Shown: in pieces, positions 52,955 through 61,872 of the stretch
Layout: the number at the start of each line of letters is the position of its first letter
Numbering within the stretch: the stretch's first letter is position 1
DNA from: Bacteroidales bacterium
GTDB lineage: Bacteria; Bacteroidota; Bacteroidia; Bacteroidales; UBA932
Reading direction: 5' to 3'
DNA: 64,000 nucleotides
NCBI GenBank assembly: GCA_017429205.1
Contig: JAFRPH010000021.1
Coordinates: forward strand, 1-64,000
Notes under the pieces: model-generated
The model's input: only the letters and a program-made list of their open reading frames with translations
Told to the model about the DNA's origin: nothing
Database searches by the model: none
Made by a program: the position numbers and the translations under genes

Positions 52955-54085
52955 TTACTTGGCAGGGTTCACGATCTGGATGGCGCGGCGGAGGAAGGCG
53001 TAGTTCTGGTAGTTGCCGGAATAGCCTTTCTTCTGGAGCGCGTCCACGCCGTTGTCATAGTCGTTGTCGATGTAGTAGGCACCGAAGCCGCCTTCGCCGT
53101 TGCCGGCTTCGTTGGCATAGCGGGCGTAGCGCTCGAGGGTGTACATCTTCGCGCCGCCCTCGGTGGTCATCGAGGTGGGATAGCCGCCGTTGAGGTAGTT
53201 CGGGCCGTCCCCGGAGGACTGCTCGTACTGCTCGCAGTAGACCATCTTGGATTCGGGGCACCAGCCGGGGCCGCCGACACCGGAGCCCTGCATGGAGTAG
53301 GCCTGCTTCACGAGATAGTCGATGTACGGCTCGACATCGGCGCCGGGATAGCCGCCGAAGTAGTCGATGATCAGCAGCTTGGACGGGTCGGAACCCTTCG
53401 GGCCGAAGTACTTGCCCACTTCGTCGATGACCCAGAAGATCTGCTGGGAGCCCCAGCCTTCATAGTCGAAGTCCACGCCGTCCAGGCCGTGGGTGTTCAC
53501 GATGTCCACCACGAGACGGCCGTAGGCACGGATGCTTTCCTCGTTGCCGCCCTCCACCTTCCAGTACTTGCCGTCCAGTTCGAATTCCTGGCCGTAGTGG
53601 GAGGCGTCGGCGTGCATCACGAAGCGGGTGCCCTTCACCTTCTGGCAGTACTCGAGGTCCGCATAGGCGTTCGGAGAGTAGTCGAAGGTGTGCATCGGGG
53701 CGCGCTCGATCTCGCCGGTCTCGGGGTTCTTCACGTTGCCATAGAAGCAGGCGTCGGTGTACTCCTCCTTCATGGGCGTGCCCATCCACAGGTTCACGAT
53801 GTCCAGCGAATCCGGCAGGGCCATCAGGCGCGGGCGCATCGTCTTGTATTCGATGAAGAGGCTGGTCGCGCCTTCCGGCGGGGCCCAGCGGGCGAAGTAC
53901 ACGTAGGAGATGGTGTGCTTGGACTGCTTCCATTCGCGGAGGCTCTCGTAGTAGGGATCCTGCGCGTCCTTCTCGAGGTCGTACGTGTTGAAATGCTGGA
54001 TTTCAAGCTTCTCCACCTTGGTGTCGCAGCTCTGGACTGCAAGGAGGGCCAGGGCGACAGGGATTATGCTCAGTATCTTTTTCAT
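52955..54085 (-). CDS. GH18 endo-beta-N-acetylglucosaminidase (PUL 2)
   Basis: This 376-residue lipoprotein (lipobox VQSC) is a GH18 TIM-barrel enzyme. The catalytic strand is LDGVDFDYEGWG, with the complete DxxDxDxE motif: Asp202, Asp205, Asp207 and the acid/base Glu209. It has no N-terminal DUF1735 domain, unlike the GH18 of the first PUL. It should cleave the chitobiose core of N-glycans on the cell surface. It follows the SusD gene by 13 bases. The complete motif makes it the more certain endoglycosidase of the two. Preference for high-mannose or complex glycans cannot be told, though GH29 and GH2 genes upstream hint at decorated glycans. Confidence 0.9.
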   Translation of the reverse strand: MKKILSIIPVALALLAVQSCDTKVEKLEIQHFNTYDLEKDAQDPYYESLREWKQSKHTISYVYFARWAPPEGATSLFIEYKTMRPRLMALPDSLDIVNLWMGTPMKEEYTDACFYGNVKNPETGEIERAPMHTFDYSPNAYADLEYCQKVKGTRFVMHADASHYGQEFELDGKYWKVEGGNEESIRAYGRLVVDIVNTHGLDGVDFDYEGWGSQQIFWVIDEVGKYFGPKGSDPSKLLIIDYFGGYPGADVEPYIDYLVKQAYSMQGSGVGGPGWCPESKMVYCEQYEQSSGDGPNYLNGGYPTSMTTEGGAKMYTLERYARYANEAGNGEGGFGAYYIDNDYDNGVDALQKKGYSGNYQNYAFLRRAIQIVNPAK

Positions 54086-54098
54086 CTTTCACGCATCA

Positions 54099-55679
54099 TT
54101 AATTGTTGAACGGCTTGGCATCCCACCACAGGCGCACGCCTGCGTTGTCCACGCCGCCGAGGGCCGAGACGCCGGAAGCATAGCCTTCGGGGTTGTCGGT
54201 CTGCTCGGAGACGGGGTAGGGGACGCGGCGGATGCCCTGCTCGGTGTTCACGATGCCGTTGGAGAAGTTGTTCGCCGGGGCGATCAGGACCGGGTAGTGG
54301 AGGCGGCGGTATTCCGCCCAGGCCTCGGCGCTGTTCGGGAACAGGGCGATCCACTTCTGGGTGGCGATCTTCTCGAGCTTCTTTTCGTCGGAGTCACCGT
54401 TGTTCCAGGCGATCGTGACGGTGGAAGGAGCGTTGGCATGGGCACGGGCCACGTTGTCGCGGAAGGCGGCCGGCTGGGCGGTCTTGTTCGCGATGTAGTT
54501 GGCGGCGCCGTCGGCGCCCCACTCCTCGAAGGAGAGCTTGATGCCCTGCTCGTAGAACTCCTGGGCCGTACCGCCCATGTTCCAGCCCTTCAGGGCGCCT
54601 TCGGCGCGGAGGAAGGCCACTTCGGCGGCGTTCAGCCAGCAGATCTTGTAGATACCGGCGTTCGGGGCGGAGACCTTCGCGGCGGTGTTCTTGTAGTTGG
54701 TCCAGCTGGACGGGGAGATGCCCGGACGCACGCCGTGGAGCTTGCCGTCGCCGGCGGGCTTGGCGTACAGGAACATGCGGGGATCGTTGTAACCGTTCAG
54801 GTAGGAATCCAGGGAAGCGCCCACCTGGGTGTCCGCGTCGTTGAACTCCACGTTGATGGTGTAGATCGGATGGCGGACGCCGGCCTCGGCGATGACGGCG
54901 TTGTCGCTGTTGGCGACGACGACGCCGAAGGGGCTGTTGATGGACTTTTCGGCCTCTTCACGGGCGAGGGACGGGTCGGCGTAGCTGACGCGCATCGCCA
55001 GGCGGAGGCGCAGGGAGTTCGCGAAGCGGACCCACTTGGCGGCGTCGCCGCCGTACACGAGGTCGTAGTCCTCGAGGAGCTTGGCGCCGGAGGCGGCCAC
55101 CTTCTCGAGAATCTCGATGGACTCGTCGAGTTCGTCGAAGAACTGGACATAGACCTGGTCGAGCGGGTCGTAGAGGTTGGAGAGGTCGCCGGTGTGGGCG
55201 TAGGCGATCGGGCCGTAGTAGTCGGCCACCTGGTGCATCGAGGCCACTTTCAGGACCTTGGCGAGCGCCAGTTCGTTCTCCATCCCGTACTCGATGGCGG
55301 CGGTTTCGAAGTTCGTGTAACCGCCCATCGCGTACTGGTACTTGACGGTGAACATCCGGCGGTGCCAGCCGTCGTTCACGTCCCAGCCGGCGTTGTGGCC
55401 GTCGCTCAGGGTCGGGGCCATGTAGCCGCACCAGGTCTCGGCGCACAGGTTGTACATGATCTGGTAGTCGGAGTCCAGCCAGGTTCCGTCGCGGTAGATG
55501 ATGACGGAACGCTCGAGCTGCTGGAGCATGCCGCCGAGGGCGAGACCGTCCTGGGCCATCTGCTCGTCGCTCACGCCGTAGACGTTCTTGGCCAGCTCTT
55601 CAAAGTTCTTGGTGCACCCGGCAAGGACGGTCAGCGCTGCGACCGCCGCAAGCATATATTTGGAAATATTCTGTTTCAT
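54099..55679 (-). CDS. SusD/RagB-like substrate-binding lipoprotein (PUL 2)
   Basis: This SusD-like_2-type lipoprotein has 526 residues from the ATG at 55679. That start gives MKQNISKYMLAAVAALTVLA with the lipobox LAGC; the frame is open to 55706 but would overlap susC. Marks of the family are KVASMHQVADYYGPIAYAHT, KWVRFANSLRLRLAMRVSYA, FLRAEGALKGWNMGG and LFPNSAEAWAEYRRLHYP. It lies directly after the SusC-OmpA fusion gene and before GH18. It should cover the SusC channel and bind the imported glycan. It is clearly paralogous to the SusD of PUL 1, but the pairs are not recent duplicates. Confidence 0.93.
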   Translation of the reverse strand: MKQNISKYMLAAVAALTVLAGCTKNFEELAKNVYGVSDEQMAQDGLALGGMLQQLERSVIIYRDGTWLDSDYQIMYNLCAETWCGYMAPTLSDGHNAGWDVNDGWHRRMFTVKYQYAMGGYTNFETAAIEYGMENELALAKVLKVASMHQVADYYGPIAYAHTGDLSNLYDPLDQVYVQFFDELDESIEILEKVAASGAKLLEDYDLVYGGDAAKWVRFANSLRLRLAMRVSYADPSLAREEAEKSINSPFGVVVANSDNAVIAEAGVRHPIYTINVEFNDADTQVGASLDSYLNGYNDPRMFLYAKPAGDGKLHGVRPGISPSSWTNYKNTAAKVSAPNAGIYKICWLNAAEVAFLRAEGALKGWNMGGTAQEFYEQGIKLSFEEWGADGAANYIANKTAQPAAFRDNVARAHANAPSTVTIAWNNGDSDEKKLEKIATQKWIALFPNSAEAWAEYRRLHYPVLIAPANNFSNGIVNTEQGIRRVPYPVSEQTDNPEGYASGVSALGGVDNAGVRLWWDAKPFNN

Positions 55680-55690
55680 AGGGCACATGC

Positions 55691-58600
55691 TTATTTGACG
55701 ATGCATACGGCGACGCGGTTGGATTCGGGGCTCAGGGAAGCATCCCGGTCTCCGGCGACGGAGCTCCAGGAGATGCGGTCGCGGGCGATGCCGGCCTTGA
55801 CGAGCATGTCGACCACCTTGGCGGCGCGCTGCTGGGAGAGTTCCTCGTTGATCTCGTCGGTGCCGGTGCCGCTGTCGGCGTAACCGGTGACGGTGATCTT
55901 CGCATCCGGGTTCTCGGCGAGGACCTGGCAGATGCGGCCGAGCTTGAAGGCTTCCTCGGGCCGGATTTCGGCCTTGCCGATGACGAAGTAGAGGTCGTCA
56001 TTGTAGGAATCCACGGTTCCGACGGGAACCTTGACTTCCTTCACGACTTCCTTGACCACTTCCTTCTCGACCACCTTCTCCACGACCTTCTCGACCACCT
56101 TGGGCTCGGAAGGAATGTAGACGGGAGCCGGGGCGGCCTTCGCGGCGGTGCTGCCGCCGAAGCGCATCTTCACGGCGAAGCCGAGGCTCCGGGTGGAAGG
56201 CTGCATGAAGTAGTCGATGCCCTGGTTGTAAGTACCCACGTTGGAGGTCATTTCCGGATCGAACGGGGCCTTGAGGTACAGCATGGCGAGGTTGTTGCCC
56301 ACCACGGAAAGGGTGATGCCCTTGACCCAGGCGCCGAGCTTCTTGACCGGCAGGTCATAGTTCAGGGAGACCTCGGCGAGACGGGCGTTCGTGGCGGAAT
56401 AGACGTACTGGCTCATGATGCCGTCGCGGATGCCGAGGGTCTGGTAGTAGCCCTGGACGTCGGAGGTCTTCATTCCGTTGAACTCGAAGAAGCCCTTCTC
56501 GCGGGCGTCGGCGGTATCCTGGGACACACCGTAGTAGTCCAGGATGGCCTGCGTCTTGGAGATGGCGATGCCGCCCAGGCGCGCGGTGAACAGCCAGTTC
56601 AGGGTGAGGCCGTTCCAGCCCAGGTGGCCGCCCCAGGAGAGGCGATGCTTGGCGTCGGTGGAACCGGCGTAGATCATGTCCTTCTCGTCGTAGTCGGCGA
56701 TGATCATGCCGTCGGCGTTCAGCTTGTAGAAGCCGTGCTCGTCGGTGGCGATCGTGGTCACGTACACGTCACCGAGGGTGCCGCCTTCGTACAGGAAGTT
56801 GTTCACGCCGCCGAAACCGCCCATGGGCAGGCCGTTGCCGTCACGCATCGTGCCGCTCACGGGATCGCGGAACTGCAGGTCCACGATCTTGTTCTTGTTC
56901 CAGGTCCAGGTGAGGTAGGTGCCGTAGTTCCACTTGCCGCGGCTGTCGTCGAAGCGGAGAGCCATTTCGACGCCGGTGTTGTCCACGCGGCCGCCGTTCA
57001 GGTACATGTCCGTGCTGAGGGAGGTGGTGGAGATACGGGGATCGTAGAACTGGTTGAAGGTCTTCGCGTAGTAGTAAGTCGCGTCGATCTGCAGCTTGCT
57101 GTCGAAGAAATGGATGTTCGTACCGAGTTCCCAGGACTTCGTGCGCTCAGGAACGAGTTCGGTGTTGCGGCGACGGGCGCTGGTGGCGACGTTGCCGCTC
57201 ACCTGCTCGTGGCGGGGATCCAGCAGGAACAGGGACGGATCCGGCGCATTACCCACTTCCGAGTAGGAGCCGCGGATCTTCCAGTACGGGAAGAAGGAGC
57301 TCTTCAGGAACGGAAGGAGTTCGGTCACGATGCCGGAAAGGCCGATGGTCGGATAGGTGATGCCGCCGGCCGTGTACAGCGCGGAGTTCCAGTCCACGCG
57401 GTAGGTCATGTCCAGATAGACCTTGCTGCGATAACCCAGCTGGGCGTTCGCGAACACGGACTGGTTCTGGTAGCGGTAACCGCGGGAGGAAAGCAGCGTG
57501 TGGGAGTTGTTCTGGTCGATGTTACTCAGGTCGAACTTGTTGTTGACGGTTTTGAGCGGACCGGAAGCGTTGTCCGACCGGAAGGTGATGTCGTCGATGT
57601 TGGCGCCCACCACACCGGAGAGATTCACCACATTGTCACCGAAATACTTGTTGAAGGTGGCGAGGACCTCGCCGAACTTCTGCTCGGTGTACTGGTTCAC
57701 GCGGCCGTAGAAGCCGTGCTTGGAACCTTCGGTGAAGAGGGTGTTCGTGGAGGCGTCGAACTTGCGCTCCTGGACCTCGTCGGTGCGGTCGTACTTGGCG
57801 CGGGCGCTCAGGGTCAGCCACTTCAGGGGCTTGTAGGAGAGCTGCCCGGAACCCATCATACGGTTCTTCTGGTTCTGCCACTTCTGGTGCTCGGTGATCC
57901 AGTAGGGATTCTGCATCGAGTGCTCGAAGTCGTAGGGCCAGTACTGCGTCTTGATGTTGCGGCCGGCGTCATAGCGCTCGTACACGCCCACCTTGGAGAA
58001 GTCGTCTCCCGCCGGGAACAGGTACACCGGGACGATCGGGTTGCCGTATTCGCCCTGGGCGATCATGTTCTGCTCGTCCACGCGGCCGTAGGTCATGTTC
58101 ACATCCAGCGTGAGAATGTCCTTCACGAGGTCGGTGGTGTTGCGGAAGGAGAGGTTGTAGCGGTCCACGTTGTTGTTGTGGACGATGCCACGGGCGTTCG
58201 CGACGGCGGCGGAGACGTAAGTCTGGCTGCGGTCGGTACCCGTCGAGAGGGCGATGGAGTTCACCTCGTTCACGCCCGTCTGGAAGAAGTCGCGCGGGGT
58301 GTAGGTGGACGGGGTGTCCAGCTTCGCGCCCCAGCTGTAGTAGGAGCCGGGGGAGGACGGGCCGTACGTGTTCTGGAACTGCGGCATCACATAGGCGCGG
58401 GAGAGGGTCGTGGAGTTCGAGTAGTCGATGTCCAGCCGGTCCTTGCCGCCCTTCTTGGTGGTGATGATGATGACGCCGTTCGCCGCGTTGGCACCGTAGA
58501 GGGCCGCCGCGGACGGGCCGGAGAGGACGGAGATCGACTCGATGTCGTCCTGGTTCAGGGAACCGAGCACGTCACCGGTCTGGCCGGCGCCGGCATAGAC

Positions 58601-59212
58601 GCCTTCCGGCTGGGATCCGCGCAGGGACTGCATCGGGATACCGTCGATCACATACAACGCATTGTTGTTGTTGGAGATGGACTTGGAACCGCGCATCACG
58701 ATACGGGATGCGCCGCCCGCGCCCGTGGAGGACTGGCTGATGGATACGCCCGCCACCTTGCCGTTCAGGCCGTTGACGAAGGAACCCACCGGACTCACCG
58801 TCTCCACTTTGGCCTGCTGGACATTGTAGGAGAGGGATTTTTCCTCCTTGCGGATACCCATGGCGGTGACCACCGTCGCGTTGAGCGCGATGTTGTCCGA
58901 CGCCAGGGTGACATCGATGACCGAACGGCCTCCGATCTGCTCGACGGCGTCTTTCTGGCCGATGTAGGAGAAACGGAGGGCCTCCGCCGAAGCCGGGACG
59001 GTGATCGAATAGCGACCGTCCAGGTCGGTGATGGCACCCACCGAGGAATCTCCCTCCACGACGACACTGGCGCCGATGAGCGGTTCTCCGAAGTCATCGG
59101 TGACGGTACCCGTGATGGTCCGGTTCTGGGCCAGGGCGAGTCCGCCAGCGATGAACAGCCCGGACAGGACCGCGAGGGTCCTTGTCAAGACTTTCTTTAG
59201 TTGGAAACTCAT
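55691..59212 (-). CDS. SusC-type TonB-dependent transporter fused to a C-terminal OmpA-like domain
   Basis: This 1173-residue protein starts as an ordinary SusC: signal peptide (FIAGGLALAQ), carboxypeptidase-regulatory-like domain (GTVTDDFGEPLIGASVVVEG), plug with ALYGANAANGVIIITTKKG, and a barrel ending at about residue 1020 (GFAVKMRFGG). There is no STN domain. The frame then continues without a break. A linker rich in Val, Glu and Lys (KVVEKVVEKVVEKEVVKEV; about 1035-1062) leads to an OmpA-like peptidoglycan-binding domain (about 1063-1173). That domain has ITVTGYADSGTGTDEINEEL and LSQQRAAKVVDMLVKAGI, including the conserved Asp and Arg. The extension would lie in the periplasm and tie the transporter to the cell wall. 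I know of no characterised SusC like this. Confidence 0.92.
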   Translation of the reverse strand: MSFQLKKVLTRTLAVLSGLFIAGGLALAQNRTITGTVTDDFGEPLIGASVVVEGDSSVGAITDLDGRYSITVPASAEALRFSYIGQKDAVEQIGGRSVIDVTLASDNIALNATVVTAMGIRKEEKSLSYNVQQAKVETVSPVGSFVNGLNGKVAGVSISQSSTGAGGASRIVMRGSKSISNNNNALYVIDGIPMQSLRGSQPEGVYAGAGQTGDVLGSLNQDDIESISVLSGPSAAALYGANAANGVIIITTKKGGKDRLDIDYSNSTTLSRAYVMPQFQNTYGPSSPGSYYSWGAKLDTPSTYTPRDFFQTGVNEVNSIALSTGTDRSQTYVSAAVANARGIVHNNNVDRYNLSFRNTTDLVKDILTLDVNMTYGRVDEQNMIAQGEYGNPIVPVYLFPAGDDFSKVGVYERYDAGRNIKTQYWPYDFEHSMQNPYWITEHQKWQNQKNRMMGSGQLSYKPLKWLTLSARAKYDRTDEVQERKFDASTNTLFTEGSKHGFYGRVNQYTEQKFGEVLATFNKYFGDNVVNLSGVVGANIDDITFRSDNASGPLKTVNNKFDLSNIDQNNSHTLLSSRGYRYQNQSVFANAQLGYRSKVYLDMTYRVDWNSALYTAGGITYPTIGLSGIVTELLPFLKSSFFPYWKIRGSYSEVGNAPDPSLFLLDPRHEQVSGNVATSARRRNTELVPERTKSWELGTNIHFFDSKLQIDATYYYAKTFNQFYDPRISTTSLSTDMYLNGGRVDNTGVEMALRFDDSRGKWNYGTYLTWTWNKNKIVDLQFRDPVSGTMRDGNGLPMGGFGGVNNFLYEGGTLGDVYVTTIATDEHGFYKLNADGMIIADYDEKDMIYAGSTDAKHRLSWGGHLGWNGLTLNWLFTARLGGIAISKTQAILDYYGVSQDTADAREKGFFEFNGMKTSDVQGYYQTLGIRDGIMSQYVYSATNARLAEVSLNYDLPVKKLGAWVKGITLSVVGNNLAMLYLKAPFDPEMTSNVGTYNQGIDYFMQPSTRSLGFAVKMRFGGSTAAKAAPAPVYIPSEPKVVEKVVEKVVEKEVVKEVVKEVKVPVGTVDSYNDDLYFVIGKAEIRPEEAFKLGRICQVLAENPDAKITVTGYADSGTGTDEINEELSQQRAAKVVDMLVKAGIARDRISWSSVAGDRDASLSPESNRVAVCIVK

Positions 59213-59278
59213 AAGGTTGATTGGTTGGTTGATAATGGGTTATGTTATATTTTGTTCCGTTTTCGTTAAAAAAGCTAA

Positions 59279-59286
59279 CAAATATA
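59279..59286 (-). promoter_or_regulatory. -7 box (TATATTTG) for the second susC operon
   Basis: An exact TAnnTTTG match on the minus strand lies 67 bases before the susC ATG at 59212, giving a leader of about 60 bases. No convincing -33 box is seen upstream, so an activator may be needed. Confidence 0.6.
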
Positions 59287-59319
59287 CGGATAATAGTTAA
59301 GGAATAAAAGCGAAGGGCC

Positions 59320-60051
59320 TTATTTCTTCCAGGCCCAGATCTGCAGTTTCTCCTCCGTCGGCTTTCCGTCCACCAGGGGCTGCACGGCGAATTTCACCGT
59401 GTCCAGGCCGTCGGGCATCGTAAACTTCACGTGGATGGTGTCGCGCTCGTCGGCCTTCATCTTGCCGGGCTGGCGCATCCGCAGGTAGGGCTTCCACGGC
59501 TCGGGGATGTCGAAGACGATGTTCGCCTTGCGGGTGTTCCCGTTTCCGTGGCGGAAGAAGAAGTCGCCCGTCTCGCCGGGCCGGAGGGAACCGTAGCTGA
59601 GCACCTTGTGGCTCATGTACAAGCCCTCGCCGTAGGCATAGGGACGGTCCTCCTCGATGGGGTGGTTGAAGCCGATGACTTCGCCCTTGATGGCGAAGGT
59701 CCGGACTTGGACTGGGGAGTGCTGGTAGCGGACCTGGATTTCCTCCCGCATCGGCCCGGGCCGATAGGCGGGGTTGTAGGTGACTTCCAGCACTTCGTCG
59801 GCGCCCGGCGCCACCGGTTTCCGGTCGAACTTGGCCTCCGTGCACCCGCAGGGGGTGTACAGTTGGGTCGGGTAGAGCGTGTCCGGATAGGCGTTCTTCA
59901 CCACGAGCCGGACGGTCACCGGACCGTCGATCTCCTTGATCTTGCCCAGGTCGGCCTCCTGGCCCTCGGCCGTCCGGATGGTCCGGACCCCGTCCTTGGG
60001 GGCGCAGGCGGCTGCGAGGAGCAGGGAAAGGAACAGTACTTTTTTCATCAT
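59320..60051 (-). CDS. DUF1573-domain lipoprotein
   Basis: This 243-residue lipoprotein (lipobox AAAC) carries a DUF1573 domain, an Ig-like fold common in Bacteroidetes. The marker segment TPCGCTEAKFDRKPVAPGAD followed by EVLEVTYNP is clear at about residues 65-100. A second beta-sandwich fills the C-terminal half (SLRPGETGDFFFRHGNGNT). Its function is unknown. Its start (60051 or 60048) overlaps the stop of the GH29 fucosidase gene (ATGATG/TGA), so the two are translationally coupled. The two conserved cysteines of the CGC motif may form a disulfide or bind metal. Confidence 0.85.
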   Translation of the reverse strand: MMKKVLFLSLLLAAACAPKDGVRTIRTAEGQEADLGKIKEIDGPVTVRLVVKNAYPDTLYPTQLYTPCGCTEAKFDRKPVAPGADEVLEVTYNPAYRPGPMREEIQVRYQHSPVQVRTFAIKGEVIGFNHPIEEDRPYAYGEGLYMSHKVLSYGSLRPGETGDFFFRHGNGNTRKANIVFDIPEPWKPYLRMRQPGKMKADERDTIHVKFTMPDGLDTVKFAVQPLVDGKPTEEKLQIWAWKK

Positions 60052-61862
60052 AAGCCGCTGACGGTGTCGTTATAGAGCCCGAACCCGTTCAGGACGGGGC
60101 AGGCGAGGGAGGATTTGATCTTGATGCGCACGGCATCGGCCGTGACGGTGCTTCCCAGGACGATGCGCTTGTGGCCGATGGTGCTCTTGGTGCCGTTGCC
60201 CCAGGACTTCCATCTGCCGCCGGAACGGACCTGGATCTCGAAGCTTTCCACGCGCTGGCCCAGCGGGATGTACTCCTGGAGCATCACGCGGTTGAAGGTC
60301 TTGCTGCCGGCGAGCTCGAATTCGATGTCCACGGCCTTGACATCGTCGTTCGTGGCGAAATAGGAGTCGTAGTTCCCGTCCAGCATCTTGGCCGGACCAT
60401 ACTTGTCCGGATTGTCGCCGCGGACGGCCGTCGCCGATGCGGTGGCCCCGTCGGCCAGGTTGGTGGCGAACACCGCCTCCCGCATCTTCGTGAACGCCTC
60501 GATGACCTTCACTTCCTTGGTGTCGATGACACCCTGGTCGGACGGCGGCACGTTCATCAGGAACACGGAGTTCCGTCCGACACTCTTGTAATAGAGGTCC
60601 ATCAGCTCCTTCGCCGTTTTCCGGCTGTCATTCGCGCCGTAGAACCAGCCGTTGTGGTCGCCGATCTGCTGGATGGAGAAGTCGCTCTCGGCCGGGCACC
60701 AGGAGGTGGCGCCCTTGTCGCCGGAGCCCAGATAGGACCCGTAGTTGCCGGGCAGGTTGCTCGGGGTCAGCCTGCGGCCCGCGATGTCCAATGTCGCCCA
60801 GTCGGTCTCCCCGGCGACGCCATCCTCGTTGCCCACCCAGCGGCAGCCGGGGCCGCCGTTGGAGAAGATGACGCACTGCGGATTGGCGTCGAAGACGACC
60901 TGGTTCACGGACGCCCAGTCGAAGTTCCCGGCGTGGTTGCCGTCGAACCACACTTCCACGACGGGCGCGTATTTGGTCATCAGGTCCTTGAGGGCGTTCT
61001 TGTACATCTTTTCGTACTCGGCCGTGCTCTTGCCGGACACTTCGATCATCCGGTCCCAGGGGGAGAGGTAGATGCCCATGTTCACGCCGTACTTGTTGCA
61101 GGCCTCGCGGAGGGCCTGGAGGACGTCGGTGTGGTTCGAGCAGCCGGCGTTGGCCACGTCCGTCGTGCTCTCGGGATTGTCCCAGAGGCAGAAGCCGTCG
61201 TGGTGCTTGGCGGTGATGATGATCTCGCCGAAGCCGTTGTCCTTCGCGGTCTTCACCCACTGGTCCGCGTCGATGGTCGTGGGCTTGTAGTTCTGGAGCA
61301 GGAGGCTCTCGGACCAGGCTTTTCCGTTGCAATTGGGATTCTCGCCGTCCCAGCCGGAGAAGGTGGCCTGGCCGTAGTGGTAGAACATCAGCAGCTCCTG
61401 GCGCTGCCAGGCGAGCTGCCCTTCCGTGGGCACGGCGCCATAGGCGGCCGGCGCGCCCGGGTCGGACGGCGTGGGCGGGGTCGGAGGATCCGGCGTCGTG
61501 CCGCCCTTCACCGTGACGGGGCAGGTGGCGGTGAAGCCGCCGTCCACCGTCGTGGCGGTGATGACGGCCGTGCCGGCGGAGACGGCCTTGACCTGGCCGT
61601 CCTCCTTGCCCACCGTCGCGACGGCTTCCTTGTCGGAAGACCAGGTTACGCGGGGGTTGGTGGCGTTTTTCGGGGTGACACGGGCGCCGAGTTGGAACCC
61701 TTCGCCCACGTTGAGTTCCAGGTTGGCGCGCGTGATCGCGACGCCGGTCACGGCAACGGTGTCGTCTTTTTCGGGGGGCGTTTCGGGAGCCGGTTTCGGT
61801 GTGCATGTGCAGGCGGTCGCCAGGAGGGCGGCCGTCGCAATCAATTGTCTGAGGTTTTTCAT
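60048..61862 (-). CDS. GH29 alpha-L-fucosidase with Ig-like and F5/8C-like domains
   Basis: This protein has 604 residues from the ATG at 61862, the start that gives a lipoprotein signal (LLATACTC). The frame is open further upstream, but that part overlaps the GH2 gene. A Big_2 Ig-like domain (about residues 36-120) is followed by a Pro-rich linker and a GH29 TIM barrel (about 140-470). The barrel has TAKHHDGFCLWDNP and the nucleophile Asp307 in VVEVWFDGNH. The C-terminal part (about 480-604) resembles a discoidin/F5/8C carbohydrate-binding domain. It is a retaining fucosidase that would remove fucose from complex or core-fucosylated N-glycans. It follows GH2 by 10 bases. Confidence 0.92.
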   Translation of the reverse strand: MKNLRQLIATAALLATACTCTPKPAPETPPEKDDTVAVTGVAITRANLELNVGEGFQLGARVTPKNATNPRVTWSSDKEAVATVGKEDGQVKAVSAGTAVITATTVDGGFTATCPVTVKGGTTPDPPTPPTPSDPGAPAAYGAVPTEGQLAWQRQELLMFYHYGQATFSGWDGENPNCNGKAWSESLLLQNYKPTTIDADQWVKTAKDNGFGEIIITAKHHDGFCLWDNPESTTDVANAGCSNHTDVLQALREACNKYGVNMGIYLSPWDRMIEVSGKSTAEYEKMYKNALKDLMTKYAPVVEVWFDGNHAGNFDWASVNQVVFDANPQCVIFSNGGPGCRWVGNEDGVAGETDWATLDIAGRRLTPSNLPGNYGSYLGSGDKGATSWCPAESDFSIQQIGDHNGWFYGANDSRKTAKELMDLYYKSVGRNSVFLMNVPPSDQGVIDTKEVKVIEAFTKMREAVFATNLADGATASATAVRGDNPDKYGPAKMLDGNYDSYFATNDDVKAVDIEFELAGSKTFNRVMLQEYIPLGQRVESFEIQVRSGGRWKSWGNGTKSTIGHKRIVLGSTVTADAVRIKIKSSLACPVLNGFGLYNDTVSGL

Positions 61863-61872
61863 CAAGTTTGGG

